From Aureliella sp046290675 (lineage in GTDB: Bacteria > Planctomycetota > Planctomycetia > Pirellulales > Pirellulaceae), in assembly GCA_046290675.1 (NCBI GenBank), contig JBKAHA010000020.1:1-64000 (forward strand): DNA of 64,000 nt, read 5' to 3'. Below, piece after piece: positions 53,101 through 61,568 of the stretch. Under the pieces are notes generated by a model, which was not told the DNA's origin, did no database searches, and saw only the letters and a list, made by a program, of their open reading frames with translations. A program made the position numbers and the translations under genes. How positions within the stretch are numbered: the stretch's first letter is position 1; the number at the start of each line of letters is the position of its first letter.

Positions 53101-55828
53101 TGGCGACGGATTGTCTGATGGCGATGAAGTCAACAACATCGGATCAAATCCGCTCGACACCGATACCGACGATGGAACCGTAGGCGACGGCGTTGAAGTC
53201 GGCCAAGGTACCAACCCGGTCAACGATCCGACTGACGATGTCTTGACCGACACCGATGGCGACGGACGACCTGACAACGTCGATCAAGACGATGACAACG
53301 ATGGTATTCCTGACGGGGACGAGGCCGCACTGGGCACTGATCCACTGAATCCAGACTCCGACGGTGACGGAGTTCAAGACGGTACCGAAGTCGGTGAAGT
53401 CACCGGAACACCTGATTCGTTTGGTGGACCGAATCCATTTACCCCAGATGCAGATCCGACGACAACGACCGATCCGACCAATGCGGACACAGACGGTGAC
53501 GGTCTCACCGATGGCCAGGAAGATCCAAACCTCGATGGAGCTTCACCACGCACGATCGGCGGAACGGGAACGACTGGTTCGGGTGAAACCGATCCAAACA
53601 ACCCAGACACGGATGGTGATGGACTGAGCGATGGCGATGAAGTCAACAACGTCGGATCGAATCCACTGGATACCGACACCGATGACGGAACCGTTGGCGA
53701 CGGCGTTGAAGTTGGCCAAGGTACCAACCCGGTCAACGATCCGACTGACGATGTCTTGACCGATACCGATGGCGACGGACGACCTGACAGTATTGACACC
53801 GACGATGACAACGATGGCATCTTGGATGTCGACGAGCCAACGTTCGGCACAAATCCGCTTGACCCGGATACCGATAATGACGGCCTGCAGGATGGTACCG
53901 AAGTCGGCGTAGCAAGTGCTGGTCCAGACTCCTTCGGCGGCCCTGTTTCCTTCCGTCCTGACTCTGATCCGAGTAGCACCACCAACCCGCTGAACCCGGA
54001 CACCGACGGCGATGGCCTGCTCGATGGCGAAGAAGATGCCAACGGGGATGGAGCGACTGTCAACACAATCGGTGATACTGGGACCACGGGTTCAGGTGAA
54101 ACCGACCCGAACAACCCAGACACGGATGGCGATGGTCTTAGTGATGGGTTCGAACTGACTGATCCAGGTCCTCCAGGGCCCGATCAACTCGTTGAAGTTC
54201 AAGCACCGAACGAAGGTGGAACATTCAACGGTTTTGTCTGGGACCTCGGTGACGTGAATTCTACCGGTACGATTGGAGACCCATTTGCCAGCGACGTCCT
54301 CGGATTGCCCACAAGCTTCGTTGCTGGTGGTTCGTTCACTCTGACGCCAAACTCAACACCCATTCCGGTGGGGGTCAGCGACAATGATCCGATCTTCGAA
54401 GATGCAGACAATGCAAGATTCGTCAACAACGAGCCTCGTTTCACGACGGAGACAGTGCGGGCTGGTGATGACTTCGAAAACGAGTACTCCTACCTCGTTC
54501 GTGAAGCCGGAACCGGTCGACTGATCAACATCTTCGCAGTTGAAACGGAAGGTGATGTGGTTGGTATTGCATCAGATGCACCTTTGCAGGCTGGTGTTCG
54601 GTATGACTTCGTCAGCCGTACCTCGACAGACCCTGAGGTGCCGTACAGCCAACTCGCGGATTCCTATCTTGAGCTCCAGCCTTCGCCTAGTCCAACTGGC
54701 GGATCGGGTACGAACCCACTTGACACCGATACCGATGATGGAGGAATTGATGACGGTGTTGAAGTGAACGCTGGCACGAACCCCGTGAATCCCGCGGACG
54801 ACGCCCCGATCACGGCAACGATTATTGGCCTCAATCCAATCCAGGAAGGCAACACCGGCAGTTATCGGGTGCAGTTAGACCGAGCGGCCTTGCAGGACAC
54901 AACGTTTGTCATTGATGTCAACGATGTTACTGCAACGAAGACCCTGGATCCGAGTGCGGCAAATCAAAAGCTGGCATGGTTCCAATTTTGGCCTTACAGC
55001 GAAGTGGTGACCGACTACGCCAAGGATTACACGGTCTCGCAAAACGGGGCGGTTACCGCAGGCCAGGTGACCCTCACGGTGCGGGCTGGTCAAACAACTT
55101 CGGCCGACACCTTCGAGGTTGCAACGTTTGCTGAAGAATCCGCGATTAACCTGATGTATGAACTGGGTGGATCCTTCGCCCTGAAAGGGCGACCGACTGG
55201 ATTTGAAGGAACGGAAACGTTCGAGATCGATATTGTCTCGTCAAACTCCAGTCAGGATATCACGCTGGTTGATCGTAACATCGACATCCTCGACACCGAC
55301 CGGTACTACCGATACAGCCCGATTGCCCTGGACCTGAATGGCGATGGTGAAATCGGCGTGACTGGCGAGAGTACAGCTCGTGATGCCGTTTTCACGCAGA
55401 TCGGCAGAACGGTTCAGTTCGACATTGATGCCGATGGAACATTGGACACGATCGAATGGTTCGCTGGCGATGGCGACGGCATCTTGGTCAACACGGCCAT
55501 GATCGGAGTCAACAACCAGATCGATGGCTCGGCGTTGTTCGGCGATCAAGGTGGCATGTACGACAACGGCTACGAGAAACTGGCCCTGTTGGATGCCAAT
55601 GGTGATGGAGCCGTCGACGGCAGCGAAGCCGATACACTGGCTCTGTGGATCGATGATGGCGACGCAGTCTTGGAAGAGGGCGAGCTCCGCACGCTGTCCG
55701 ACTACGACATCGTTTCGCTTGACGTTCACATGACGATGGACGCAAACGGTCGCATGATCTCTTCGGCAACTAAGTCCGATGGCTCAACCGTCATGACCGA
55801 AGACGTCTGGTTCGCTTCACGCGATTAA
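50117..55828 (+). CDS. Giant LEPR-motif surface protein: four carbohydrate-binding-like domains plus TSP3 blocks
   Basis: 1903 residues, paralogous to the protein at 17184 at both ends. ESLEERQMLS at 16-25; four CBM60-like domains (25-~150, ~156-275, ~282-400, ~408-528), one more than its paralogue. TSP3-type calcium repeats run ~532-1350 in five blocks (DTDGDGRPDNVD ... GPDSFGGP). An extra ~190-residue insert (~1355-1545; LVEVQAPNEGGTFNGFVWDL ... FENEYSYLVREAGTGRLINI) is absent from the paralogue. A Calx-beta-like stretch follows, then the shared EF-hand-like C-terminus (LDLNGDGEIGVTGE, FDIDADGTLDTIEWFAGDGD). No ordinary signal peptide. Role inferred: large calcium-dependent adhesin or matrix protein. 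A terminator follows. Confidence 0.9.
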   Translation: MSKKSPQQSNLQFDCESLEERQMLSSVDIFAAGATNYETIELQINGQTVETFENLGGDANAGEFVKLSYYSSTPVDSSEVRIVFTNDLFDPENGIDRNVRIDKIVVDGETIETESPDVFSTGTWKPEDGVVPGFRESEFLHSNGYFQYPSRGGSIGSEIEIRVKGDEGSEQFNLILKGEVVGTFGVSQQFQTIRFTASDAVSADDVRIEFFNDDFRPEDGVDANLTVDFITIDGEKFETEDASVFSSGSYLPTDGIVPGFGRSDTLNGNGFFQYASKSAGVTSEIEVRVRGDEGTEEFNLLVGGQVVGTFNAGTEFQVFRVTVDGSVTADDIRIEFINDEFDPSQGIDSNLTVDFIRVNGDQFETESPSVFSTGVFLPEDGTVAGFGRGDTLTSNGFFQYSNGGFVGSELEIVARGDEGTELFNLIVGGEVVETFAVTQEFQTFRFTSRSPVSPSDIRIEFINDEFDPSRGVDANLVIDFIRLDGTRIDAEDPTVFSSGSYLQADGVVPGFGRSDTLNVNGFFQFGGDGSVDTDGDGKLNDVDQDDDNDGISDDDEANFGTNPLSADSDGDGLQDGTELGLTQGTPDSFGGPNPFIPDADPTTTTDPLGADTDGDGLTDGQEDPNLDGASPRTIGGTGTSGIGETDPNNSDTDGDGLSDGDEVNNIGSNPLDTDTDDGTVGDGVEIGQGTNPVNDPSDDILNDTDGDGRPDNVDSDDDNDGLTDAEEAGLGTNPLLGDTDGDGIQDGTELGRTSAGPDSFGGPVSFRPDADPTTTTNPLVADSDGDGLTDGQEDPNFDGASPRVIGGTGTTGVGETDPNNSDTDGDGLSDGDEVNNIGSNPLDTDTDDGTVGDGVEVGQGTNPVNDPTDDVLTDTDGDGRPDNVDGDDDNDGIPDGEEAALGTNPLNPDTDGDGLQDGTEVGRTSAGPDSFGGPISFRPDSDPTTTTNPLAADTDGDGLTDGQEDPNFDGASPRVIGGTGNTGAGETDPTNPDTDGDGLSDGDEVNNIGSNPLDTDTDDGTVGDGVEVGQGTNPVNDPTDDVLTDTDGDGRPDNVDQDDDNDGIPDGDEAALGTDPLNPDSDGDGVQDGTEVGEVTGTPDSFGGPNPFTPDADPTTTTDPTNADTDGDGLTDGQEDPNLDGASPRTIGGTGTTGSGETDPNNPDTDGDGLSDGDEVNNVGSNPLDTDTDDGTVGDGVEVGQGTNPVNDPTDDVLTDTDGDGRPDSIDTDDDNDGILDVDEPTFGTNPLDPDTDNDGLQDGTEVGVASAGPDSFGGPVSFRPDSDPSSTTNPLNPDTDGDGLLDGEEDANGDGATVNTIGDTGTTGSGETDPNNPDTDGDGLSDGFELTDPGPPGPDQLVEVQAPNEGGTFNGFVWDLGDVNSTGTIGDPFASDVLGLPTSFVAGGSFTLTPNSTPIPVGVSDNDPIFEDADNARFVNNEPRFTTETVRAGDDFENEYSYLVREAGTGRLINIFAVETEGDVVGIASDAPLQAGVRYDFVSRTSTDPEVPYSQLADSYLELQPSPSPTGGSGTNPLDTDTDDGGIDDGVEVNAGTNPVNPADDAPITATIIGLNPIQEGNTGSYRVQLDRAALQDTTFVIDVNDVTATKTLDPSAANQKLAWFQFWPYSEVVTDYAKDYTVSQNGAVTAGQVTLTVRAGQTTSADTFEVATFAEESAINLMYELGGSFALKGRPTGFEGTETFEIDIVSSNSSQDITLVDRNIDILDTDRYYRYSPIALDLNGDGEIGVTGESTARDAVFTQIGRTVQFDIDADGTLDTIEWFAGDGDGILVNTAMIGVNNQIDGSALFGDQGGMYDNGYEKLALLDANGDGAVDGSEADTLALWIDDGDAVLEEGELRTLSDYDIVSLDVHMTMDANGRMISSATKSDGSTVMTEDVWFASRD
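51710..54165 (+). repeat. Five tandem ~500-bp coding repeats (TSP3 blocks)
   Basis: Blocks start DTDGDG(K/R) and include GPDSFGGP or GTPDSFGGP and GSNPLDTDTDDGTVGDGVEV linkers. The fifth is cut short where the FVWDL insert begins. Block 5 has the GILDVDEPTFGT version also found in unit 5 of the paralogue at 17184, so these blocks predate the gene duplication or were exchanged between the genes. Confidence 0.85.
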
Positions 55829-55859
55829 AGGCGGATGACTAAGAGTAGATGATCAAAAC

Positions 55860-55899
55860 GAAGGGTTGGCCTGTCATAGGGCCAACCCTTCCTATTTTT
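55860..55899 (+). terminator. Rho-independent terminator
   Basis: GAAGGGTTGGCC - TGTCATAG - GGCCAACCCTTC, a perfect 12-bp stem with 8-nt loop followed by CTATTTTT. It lies 31 bp after the stop of the fourth LEPR gene. Confidence 0.92.
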
Positions 55900-56183
55900 G
55901 GGGAAGCACATTTGCGTCGCCAAAGCACCGTCTGTCGTGCCAAAGCGTGGCGACAACTTGTCGCTAAATCGTTCGCTGCCGTACCCTCTTCATTTCAACC
56001 TTCCTCGACCGCTGTAGCCGATCCATAACTCCCACTCAGCTACGTCACACACCGTGTAAAAATGCCTGGTAAACGGCCGCGCGTGCTCACGAGAATGAGC
56101 TGCAATTCTTCACAACGGGCTTCTAGTGTTTCATCCACATTCGTGGCATGTCGCCATTGCGGAACTTGGACACTCTTTTCGCC

Positions 56184-56817
56184 TCAACTAGCCGACTCGC
56201 GAGTCAGCTCACAGCTTCGCCGAATATTGAGCCCGCGCGTAAAGAAAGGCAGAAAGAGCGTGTTTTGAGAATAGGGAACTTGGATCTCAACACGAATCGT
56301 CTCCGTATCGACAGAGAGATCGTTTGGGACGACGACGATGTTGGCACCGCGAATACTTGAGATTCCCAGGATTCGTTGGGCGGCTAAACGCACCTCGGTA
56401 CTCGTCGCACCGGGGACGATCCGTTTGCAAGGGAATCGCTCCCCATGAGCAAACCGTCTCCAATCGCTGTAAAGCCATTTGCGGTCAGCGAATTGACTGC
56501 CCCACGTACTGCGCCGAAGTTTGGTGTTAGATCAATGACTTTCGCTGCGCGAGTCGCATAGACGGACAGCGAGACCTGAGTGGCAGGACTTACTAACTGA
56601 ACTTCGTCAAAAAGATGTTCACCGCTCGTTTCAGATCTCGAAGACGGCTACCGAACATGGAGCCAGACACATCGAGAACCAAAGCAACGTCTCGAACGCT
56701 GGCGGCGGAAATAGACGACTCCGTAGGTTCGAATGCATCTGCCGAGAAAATCTGAGCGAAGAAAAGGCCTATCCTCATGGTCCAACTAGTTAGCATCAAG
56801 AAAGCTCGCCACAACAC
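56184..56817 (-). pseudogene. Chimeric remnant of TadG-like (vWA) and TadE-like pilus genes
   Basis: The minus strand from 56817 gives a hydrophobic start (LWRAFLMLTSWTMRIGLFF), then the vWA MIDAS motif VALVLDVSGSMFGSRLRDL to a stop at 56593. The vWA continues in another frame (VSLSVYATRAAKVIDLTPNF, NSLTANGFTAIGDGLLMGSD) to about 56430. From there a third frame reads IVPGATSTEVRLAAQRILGI ... IRVEIQVPYSQNT ... CELTRES to a stop at 56184, which is the C-terminal end of a TadE-like pseudopilin. So a vWA protein is frameshifted and then joined to a TadE tail, most easily by a deletion between neighbouring tad genes. Confidence 0.7.
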
Positions 56818-56850
56818 CGCCCGAAGGACGCTTCGGAATCCGGCTAGCCT

Positions 56851-57036
56851 CTAGAGTGCGTTAGAGATCGCATTGGCGGACGCATCAAAGCTGTCACGTG
56901 TACCCGACGCGAGTGTCTGGACCGTGGCGACACATGTACCAACGATGAGGGCGATGAGTACCGCATACTCTGTCGCAGTTGGTCCAGATTCGTCGGCCGC
57001 AAAACGGAATAGAACTCGGATGATTGGTCGTTTCAT
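56851..57036 (-). CDS. Flp/Fap-type pilin
   Basis: 61 residues from ATG 57036 (the frame extends eight codons upstream). The sequence FRFAADESGPTATEYAVLIA, then LIVGTCVATVQTLASGT, is the Flp class of type IVb prepilins: a short basic leader, Glu at position +5 after the Gly-type cleavage site, and one hydrophobic helix. Subunits assemble into thin tad pili. No prepilin peptidase or tad ATPase is in the window, and the downstream vWA/TadE genes are decayed, so this copy may be an orphan. Confidence 0.88.
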   Translation of the reverse strand: MKRPIIRVLFRFAADESGPTATEYAVLIALIVGTCVATVQTLASGTRDSFDASANAISNAL

Positions 57037-57060
57037 AATCAGCGACTCGAGGCCGTTCAC

Positions 57061-57364
57061 AATGGATTTGTCCGGGGTCCAACGACGGCGCGCAATTCAA
57101 TGAAGGTGTCGAATCGGACTTCATTGAGAACTTAGCATCCCGCTTAAGTTCCACGCTGAAAACTAGGGAGCTTTCCGAAGCAAGAACTCCAGTTCCCTCG
57201 CTATTTTCGAACCCCCAAAATTCGAACCCAAAAGCGTTTTTTGAATTGCTGTAGGCCGGTTAGCTTCAGTGCAGCCCGGGATCGGGCCCCAAGTAGCATC
57301 TTGCCCGCATAGGAAAATGCGAATCTGCCCTAATTGCACTATATTGCGACTCAGAAGTCGAGGA
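57061..57364. other. Gap between pilin and SecA-like genes
   Basis: About 300 bp with no convincing gene. A minus-strand frame at 57163-57405 overlaps the SecA-like gene end without coding character. No hairpin with T-tract was seen. Confidence 0.4.
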
Positions 57365-59221
57365 CTATTCAGCCACGTCAAGATAGGGGTCTTGCCCGGA
57401 GTCACGCAGCAATTCCTGGCGGTGTCGGTCTTGCTGCAAGAGAATCATTCGGTCTGTGAGGCTCTTACTTTCTGCGCGACTCTGTGCACGCAGAAAATGG
57501 GAAAAATGCCGATCGGGAACGCGCTCGGATTGGCAGAATCTCTTGCTCATCCTTTCGGACTTGGATTCCCCGAGCCCAGTTGCCAGAATTTCATCGTCTG
57601 TTGAAACGAAAATGCGGAAGCTCCCGGGATCGCCTTGCCGGCTGCCGCGTCCGATCAGTTGCCAATCGATACGAGCGCTTTCATGTATTTCCGTCAGGAT
57701 GACGTGTAGTCCTCCGTTGGCCCGGACGTTATCCGCCAGTTTGATGTCGGTGCCACGCCCGGCCATGTTGGTGGCCACGGTTACTGCGCCCGCTTTTCCC
57801 GCCTCGGCAACGATGTCGGCTTCTTGGGCGTGATTCTTTGCATTCAACATCCGATGCTCTATGTTGTTGCTCGATAGAAGACGGGAAAGAACTTCAGACT
57901 GTTCGACACTGCGTGTTCCGATCAAAACCGCTCGACCCTCCTGAAGCATCGCCACCGTTTCTTCGATGACTGCTCGGAACTTTGTTGTTTGGTCACCAAA
58001 TATTCGAGTCGGTAGTTGCTCGCGCTTGACCGGGCGGTGTGTCGGGATGGGGACCACTCGCTTGCGGTAGACCTTTTTGAATTCCCGAGACGAGCTCTTG
58101 GCCGTCCCAGTCATTCCTGAAAGGATCGGGTAACGACGGAAAAAGTTCTGGACGGTAACTTGTGCAGCTTGCCGCGTCGCTGGTGAGATCTCGAGACCTT
58201 CTTTGGCTTCAACACTCTGATGAATGCCTCCCTGCCATTGCCGGCCTTCTGCTAGCCGCCCCGTGTACTCGTCGATAATGACGATTTCACCGTCGCGGAT
58301 CGTGTAGTGCTTGTCCAATTGGAAATCACGCCGCACTTTGATTGCGTTTTCGATGTACTCATTCAGCTCACGTCTGGAAACCTGGCGTGTGCCTTCAGTC
58401 TGTGGCAAACATCGGACCGTTTCGCGGCCCGCTGAGGTGAGTTGGACACTTTGACGGACGGCGTTGTAGGAGAAGTGTTTGCCCTCCGAAAATGCAGCCG
58501 CGTGGCCCGCTGCCCACATGAAGCAATCACGAGTCACGAATTCCTCGCTAGGGCTGACGAGACCGATGATCAAGGGCGTACCTGCCTCATCGATCATGAT
58601 GCTATCAGCCTCGTCGATCAGGACGTAGTGTAGATCCCGCATCGTGATGCCGTTAAGCGAGGCCATCCCGCCGGCTCGTTCTCTGCGTCTTAGCTCGATT
58701 CGATCACGCAAAAAATCGAATCCCATTTCTTTGGCAGTCCCATAGGTGATATCCGCTCGATATGCATCGGCTCTTGCTTCGGGCTCGGTTGTCGAAACGA
58801 CCGTGGAGCAGGTGAGTCCCAACGCCCCATAGATGGGCTGCATAAGACTGCAGTCGCGTTCCGCTAGATAGTCGTTGATCGTCAGCACGTGCGAGCCGCG
58901 GCCGGCCAAGGCGTGCAGAAACGTGGGTAATGTGGCGGTGAGGGTTTTTCCTTCGCCAGTCTTCATCTCAGCTATGTGCCCCGAAGCGAGCTGGATGCCG
59001 CACATCAGTTGGACATCGTAGTGCGAATACCCAAAGTTCCGTCGTGCAGCTTCAACGACTAGCCCGAAGCTTCTCGGGATCAGCTTCATCGTGGCACGGG
59101 TGGTCATCGCCTCGTACTTGAGTGACAGACTCGATTCCTTGAGTGCTTCATCACTCAAGTCTGCCGCCTTCGCCGCACAAGATCGGATCTTTTTGATCAG
59201 CTTAGTCATGGACTGATGCAT
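57365..59221 (-). CDS. Short SecA-like ATPase
   Basis: 618 residues from ATG 59221 (or 59209); the frame extends 68 codons further without similarity. It carries the SecA motor: Walker A MKTGEGKT (86-93), NDYLAERD (116-123), TYGTAKEMGFDFLRDR, DEAD at 203-206 (YVLIDEADSIMIDEAGTPLI), helicase-2 part with ILSGMTGTAK, GTRSVEQSEVLSRLL, TVATNMAGRGTDI and IGRGSRQGDPG. It ends soon after and lacks the long helical-scaffold and C-terminal zinc-tail region of the ~900-residue housekeeping SecA. This suggests a specialised or accessory translocation ATPase. It diverges from the GAF-HlyD/PqqD-M50-HlyD genes with 277 bp between starts. Confidence 0.9.
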   Translation of the reverse strand: MHQSMTKLIKKIRSCAAKAADLSDEALKESSLSLKYEAMTTRATMKLIPRSFGLVVEAARRNFGYSHYDVQLMCGIQLASGHIAEMKTGEGKTLTATLPTFLHALAGRGSHVLTINDYLAERDCSLMQPIYGALGLTCSTVVSTTEPEARADAYRADITYGTAKEMGFDFLRDRIELRRRERAGGMASLNGITMRDLHYVLIDEADSIMIDEAGTPLIIGLVSPSEEFVTRDCFMWAAGHAAAFSEGKHFSYNAVRQSVQLTSAGRETVRCLPQTEGTRQVSRRELNEYIENAIKVRRDFQLDKHYTIRDGEIVIIDEYTGRLAEGRQWQGGIHQSVEAKEGLEISPATRQAAQVTVQNFFRRYPILSGMTGTAKSSSREFKKVYRKRVVPIPTHRPVKREQLPTRIFGDQTTKFRAVIEETVAMLQEGRAVLIGTRSVEQSEVLSRLLSSNNIEHRMLNAKNHAQEADIVAEAGKAGAVTVATNMAGRGTDIKLADNVRANGGLHVILTEIHESARIDWQLIGRGSRQGDPGSFRIFVSTDDEILATGLGESKSERMSKRFCQSERVPDRHFSHFLRAQSRAESKSLTDRMILLQQDRHRQELLRDSGQDPYLDVAE

Positions 59222-59498
59222 TACGTTTCGTCCCGTTTTCGTGGGGGTTGCAACAAAATTTGATTTTCCTGCTATCTGATACTGTCCCGAAAAGACTGAA
59301 GGAATTGCAGCCAAATTCGGGACAAGAAACGCAGGGAAAATAAGGCAGAATTTTGTTCGCCGTTTAGTTCGCAATGGTTCTCGCGAATCCATGTTTGCGG
59401 CTAAGGCAAAGCAAGCAAAAGTCATCCAAAACGAATTCGATTCGGCAATGACTTGAGTACAACGGATTGTAGTTCACGTCTCTTGGATTTAAACGATC

Positions 59499-61550
59499 AT
59501 GATCAACGAAACACGACAAGCCGAGATTCTCCGCATCCTACAATCGTCAGCCGACGAGCGGGTTTTATACGAGCGTTTTCTTACATGGATCGCGCAGGCA
59601 TCAAGTGCAGAGATAGCGGTTGCATGGGATTGTGCGGGCACGCCACGACCGATTTGCCAAGCATATCGAAATGCCGGATCGCCCCTGCAGCTCGAACTCA
59701 GTGAGCAAATGCATGCGAAATTGATATGTGACGCGAAAAGCAATTCAAAAGCACATATTGTGCAGCCGCGAATGGAAGGTCGGACCGATGTGGCTTCACC
59801 GAAGTCGATGATGCTATTCGGACCGATACACGGCGAGCAGCGAATTGTGGTCGTCGAATTGATACTTACCGGCGCATCAAAACCTGAGCTGGTAAAAGAA
59901 ACTCTGCGTGACCTGGATTACTTCTGCCAGATGGCACCGAAGTTCAATTTCGCTATTCAAAATGAGCGTGCAACAAGCCAGTACAAGAATGGAGAAGCGA
60001 ACGAGTCCTCTTCGAGTTCCGTCAGCGAGCCTAAGGAGATCCTCGCCGGTGATCTAGATCAATACGCTCACCGGATCCATGCTAGTTTGGATCTAGACGA
60101 CACCTTGCGAGTTATTGTCAACGAAGCTCGCCGGGTGCTGAATTGCGACCGAGTCAGCATTGCAGTTCGAAAAGGCAAAAAGTACTCCATCTCTGCCATC
60201 AGTGGTCAGCCCTCGGTTAACAAACGCAGCAATATGATTCAGACGCTGCAAAAGCTCGCGGCGCGGGCTCTTGCGACAGAGCAGGCTCTTTGGGTGCCGG
60301 ATGAAGCTTCGCCGTTACCCCCACAGATCGAAAGACCACTGCAGGAATACTTGGGGTTCTCTGAAACCCGAACGCTGGCCGTCGTTCCCGTGTTCCAGAA
60401 ATCCGCCGAAGATCACAAGGAAGAGCCCGTAGCAAAACGCACTGAAAATGCGAGAGATGATGTTGTCGCAGGCATCATCGTCGAACATTGCAACCGCCTA
60501 TGGATGCGGGATGAAATGGAACCGGCGCTTGAGCCTGTTTGTAGACACGCCTCGGATGCGATCCGCAACTCACTTGAGCATCGGGCGATATTCGGTTTCG
60601 GGCTCCTGAAGACGCTGGGAAGAACCAAAGCAGTCGTCTCCGCCCGCAACTTACCTAAAACAGTAGCCATTGCCGCGGCGATTCTTATCGGAACCCTAGC
60701 GCTTGTCTTCGTCCCAGCTCCCTTCACCCTACATAGCCAAGGTGTTCTCCTTCCCAAGGAACGTCAGAAGGTGTTCGCGACGGTGGAAGGGGAAGTCGCA
60801 AGCATCAACGTGGAGCACCGATCGCGAGTCCGTGAACAAGCGCAATTGCTCTCGCTACGGAATGAGAATCTTGAACTTCAGATGAAAGAACTTCTGGGTG
60901 AGATTGCGACGCTCGAAACGCGGCTCAATCATGAATATTTGCTCCATGGGCAACAGACCAATCGAAACGACCTCAGCGAACAAGTTATGCAGAGCAATTC
61001 CGCGGCGTTGGAGAAGCAGAAGAAGAGCTTGGAAGAACAAGTCTTCATGCTTCGCGAAAAGACCTCGAAACTGAACATCCTCAGTCCCATCGATGGCGAA
61101 GTGATCACCTGGGACCTGCAGGATCGACTTGCTTCGCGCCCAGTGAAACCAGGCGAGTTGCTGCTGGAGGTGGCCGATGTCGCTGGCGATTGGGAAGTTG
61201 AGTTGAATCTACCTGAGCGACGTGTTGGACATCTCTTGCGAGAAATCGAGAACCGACGAATCGACGGGAATGATCAAGCACTGCGAGTTGTTTACCAACC
61301 AGCCGCGGAGCCAGGTGTGCAGTTTGAGGGGCGAGTGATCGAAGTAGGACGTTCGCTGCAGATGAATGCCGACAAGTCTCAGAGTTTGCGTGTCTTGGTT
61401 TCGATTGACACCGCCGATGTGGATCAAATCCGGCAGTACCGAAGTAGTGTGTCCGCAAAAATCTACTGTGGTGAAAAATCTCTGGGATACGTGTGGCTCC
61501 ATGAGGTGTTCGAATTCGTGCAATCCAAGGTTCTTTTTCGAATTTGGTAG
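59499..61550 (+). CDS. GAF-domain, single-pass HlyD-family membrane fusion adaptor
   Basis: 683 residues. A soluble N-terminal half holds a GAF domain at ~185-360 (DLDDTLRVIVNEARRVLNCD, SIAVRKGKKYSISAISGQ) and perhaps a weaker one at ~15-155. A hydrophobic helix at ~387-406 (VAIAAAILIGTLALVFVPAP) is followed by a biotinyl/lipoyl-type half-hairpin (GVLLPKERQKVFATVEGEVA), a long coiled coil (~455-530), the second lipoyl half (LNILSPIDGEVITWDLQD) and a beta-barrel. This is the layout of HlyD/RND-type adaptors, with an intracellular GAF sensor added. The next gene starts 18 bp downstream, so they are one operon. It may couple signal binding to export. Confidence 0.88.
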   Translation: MINETRQAEILRILQSSADERVLYERFLTWIAQASSAEIAVAWDCAGTPRPICQAYRNAGSPLQLELSEQMHAKLICDAKSNSKAHIVQPRMEGRTDVASPKSMMLFGPIHGEQRIVVVELILTGASKPELVKETLRDLDYFCQMAPKFNFAIQNERATSQYKNGEANESSSSSVSEPKEILAGDLDQYAHRIHASLDLDDTLRVIVNEARRVLNCDRVSIAVRKGKKYSISAISGQPSVNKRSNMIQTLQKLAARALATEQALWVPDEASPLPPQIERPLQEYLGFSETRTLAVVPVFQKSAEDHKEEPVAKRTENARDDVVAGIIVEHCNRLWMRDEMEPALEPVCRHASDAIRNSLEHRAIFGFGLLKTLGRTKAVVSARNLPKTVAIAAAILIGTLALVFVPAPFTLHSQGVLLPKERQKVFATVEGEVASINVEHRSRVREQAQLLSLRNENLELQMKELLGEIATLETRLNHEYLLHGQQTNRNDLSEQVMQSNSAALEKQKKSLEEQVFMLREKTSKLNILSPIDGEVITWDLQDRLASRPVKPGELLLEVADVAGDWEVELNLPERRVGHLLREIENRRIDGNDQALRVVYQPAAEPGVQFEGRVIEVGRSLQMNADKSQSLRVLVSIDTADVDQIRQYRSSVSAKIYCGEKSLGYVWLHEVFEFVQSKVLFRIW

Positions 61551-61568
61551 CCCCAAGGACTCAAAGCA

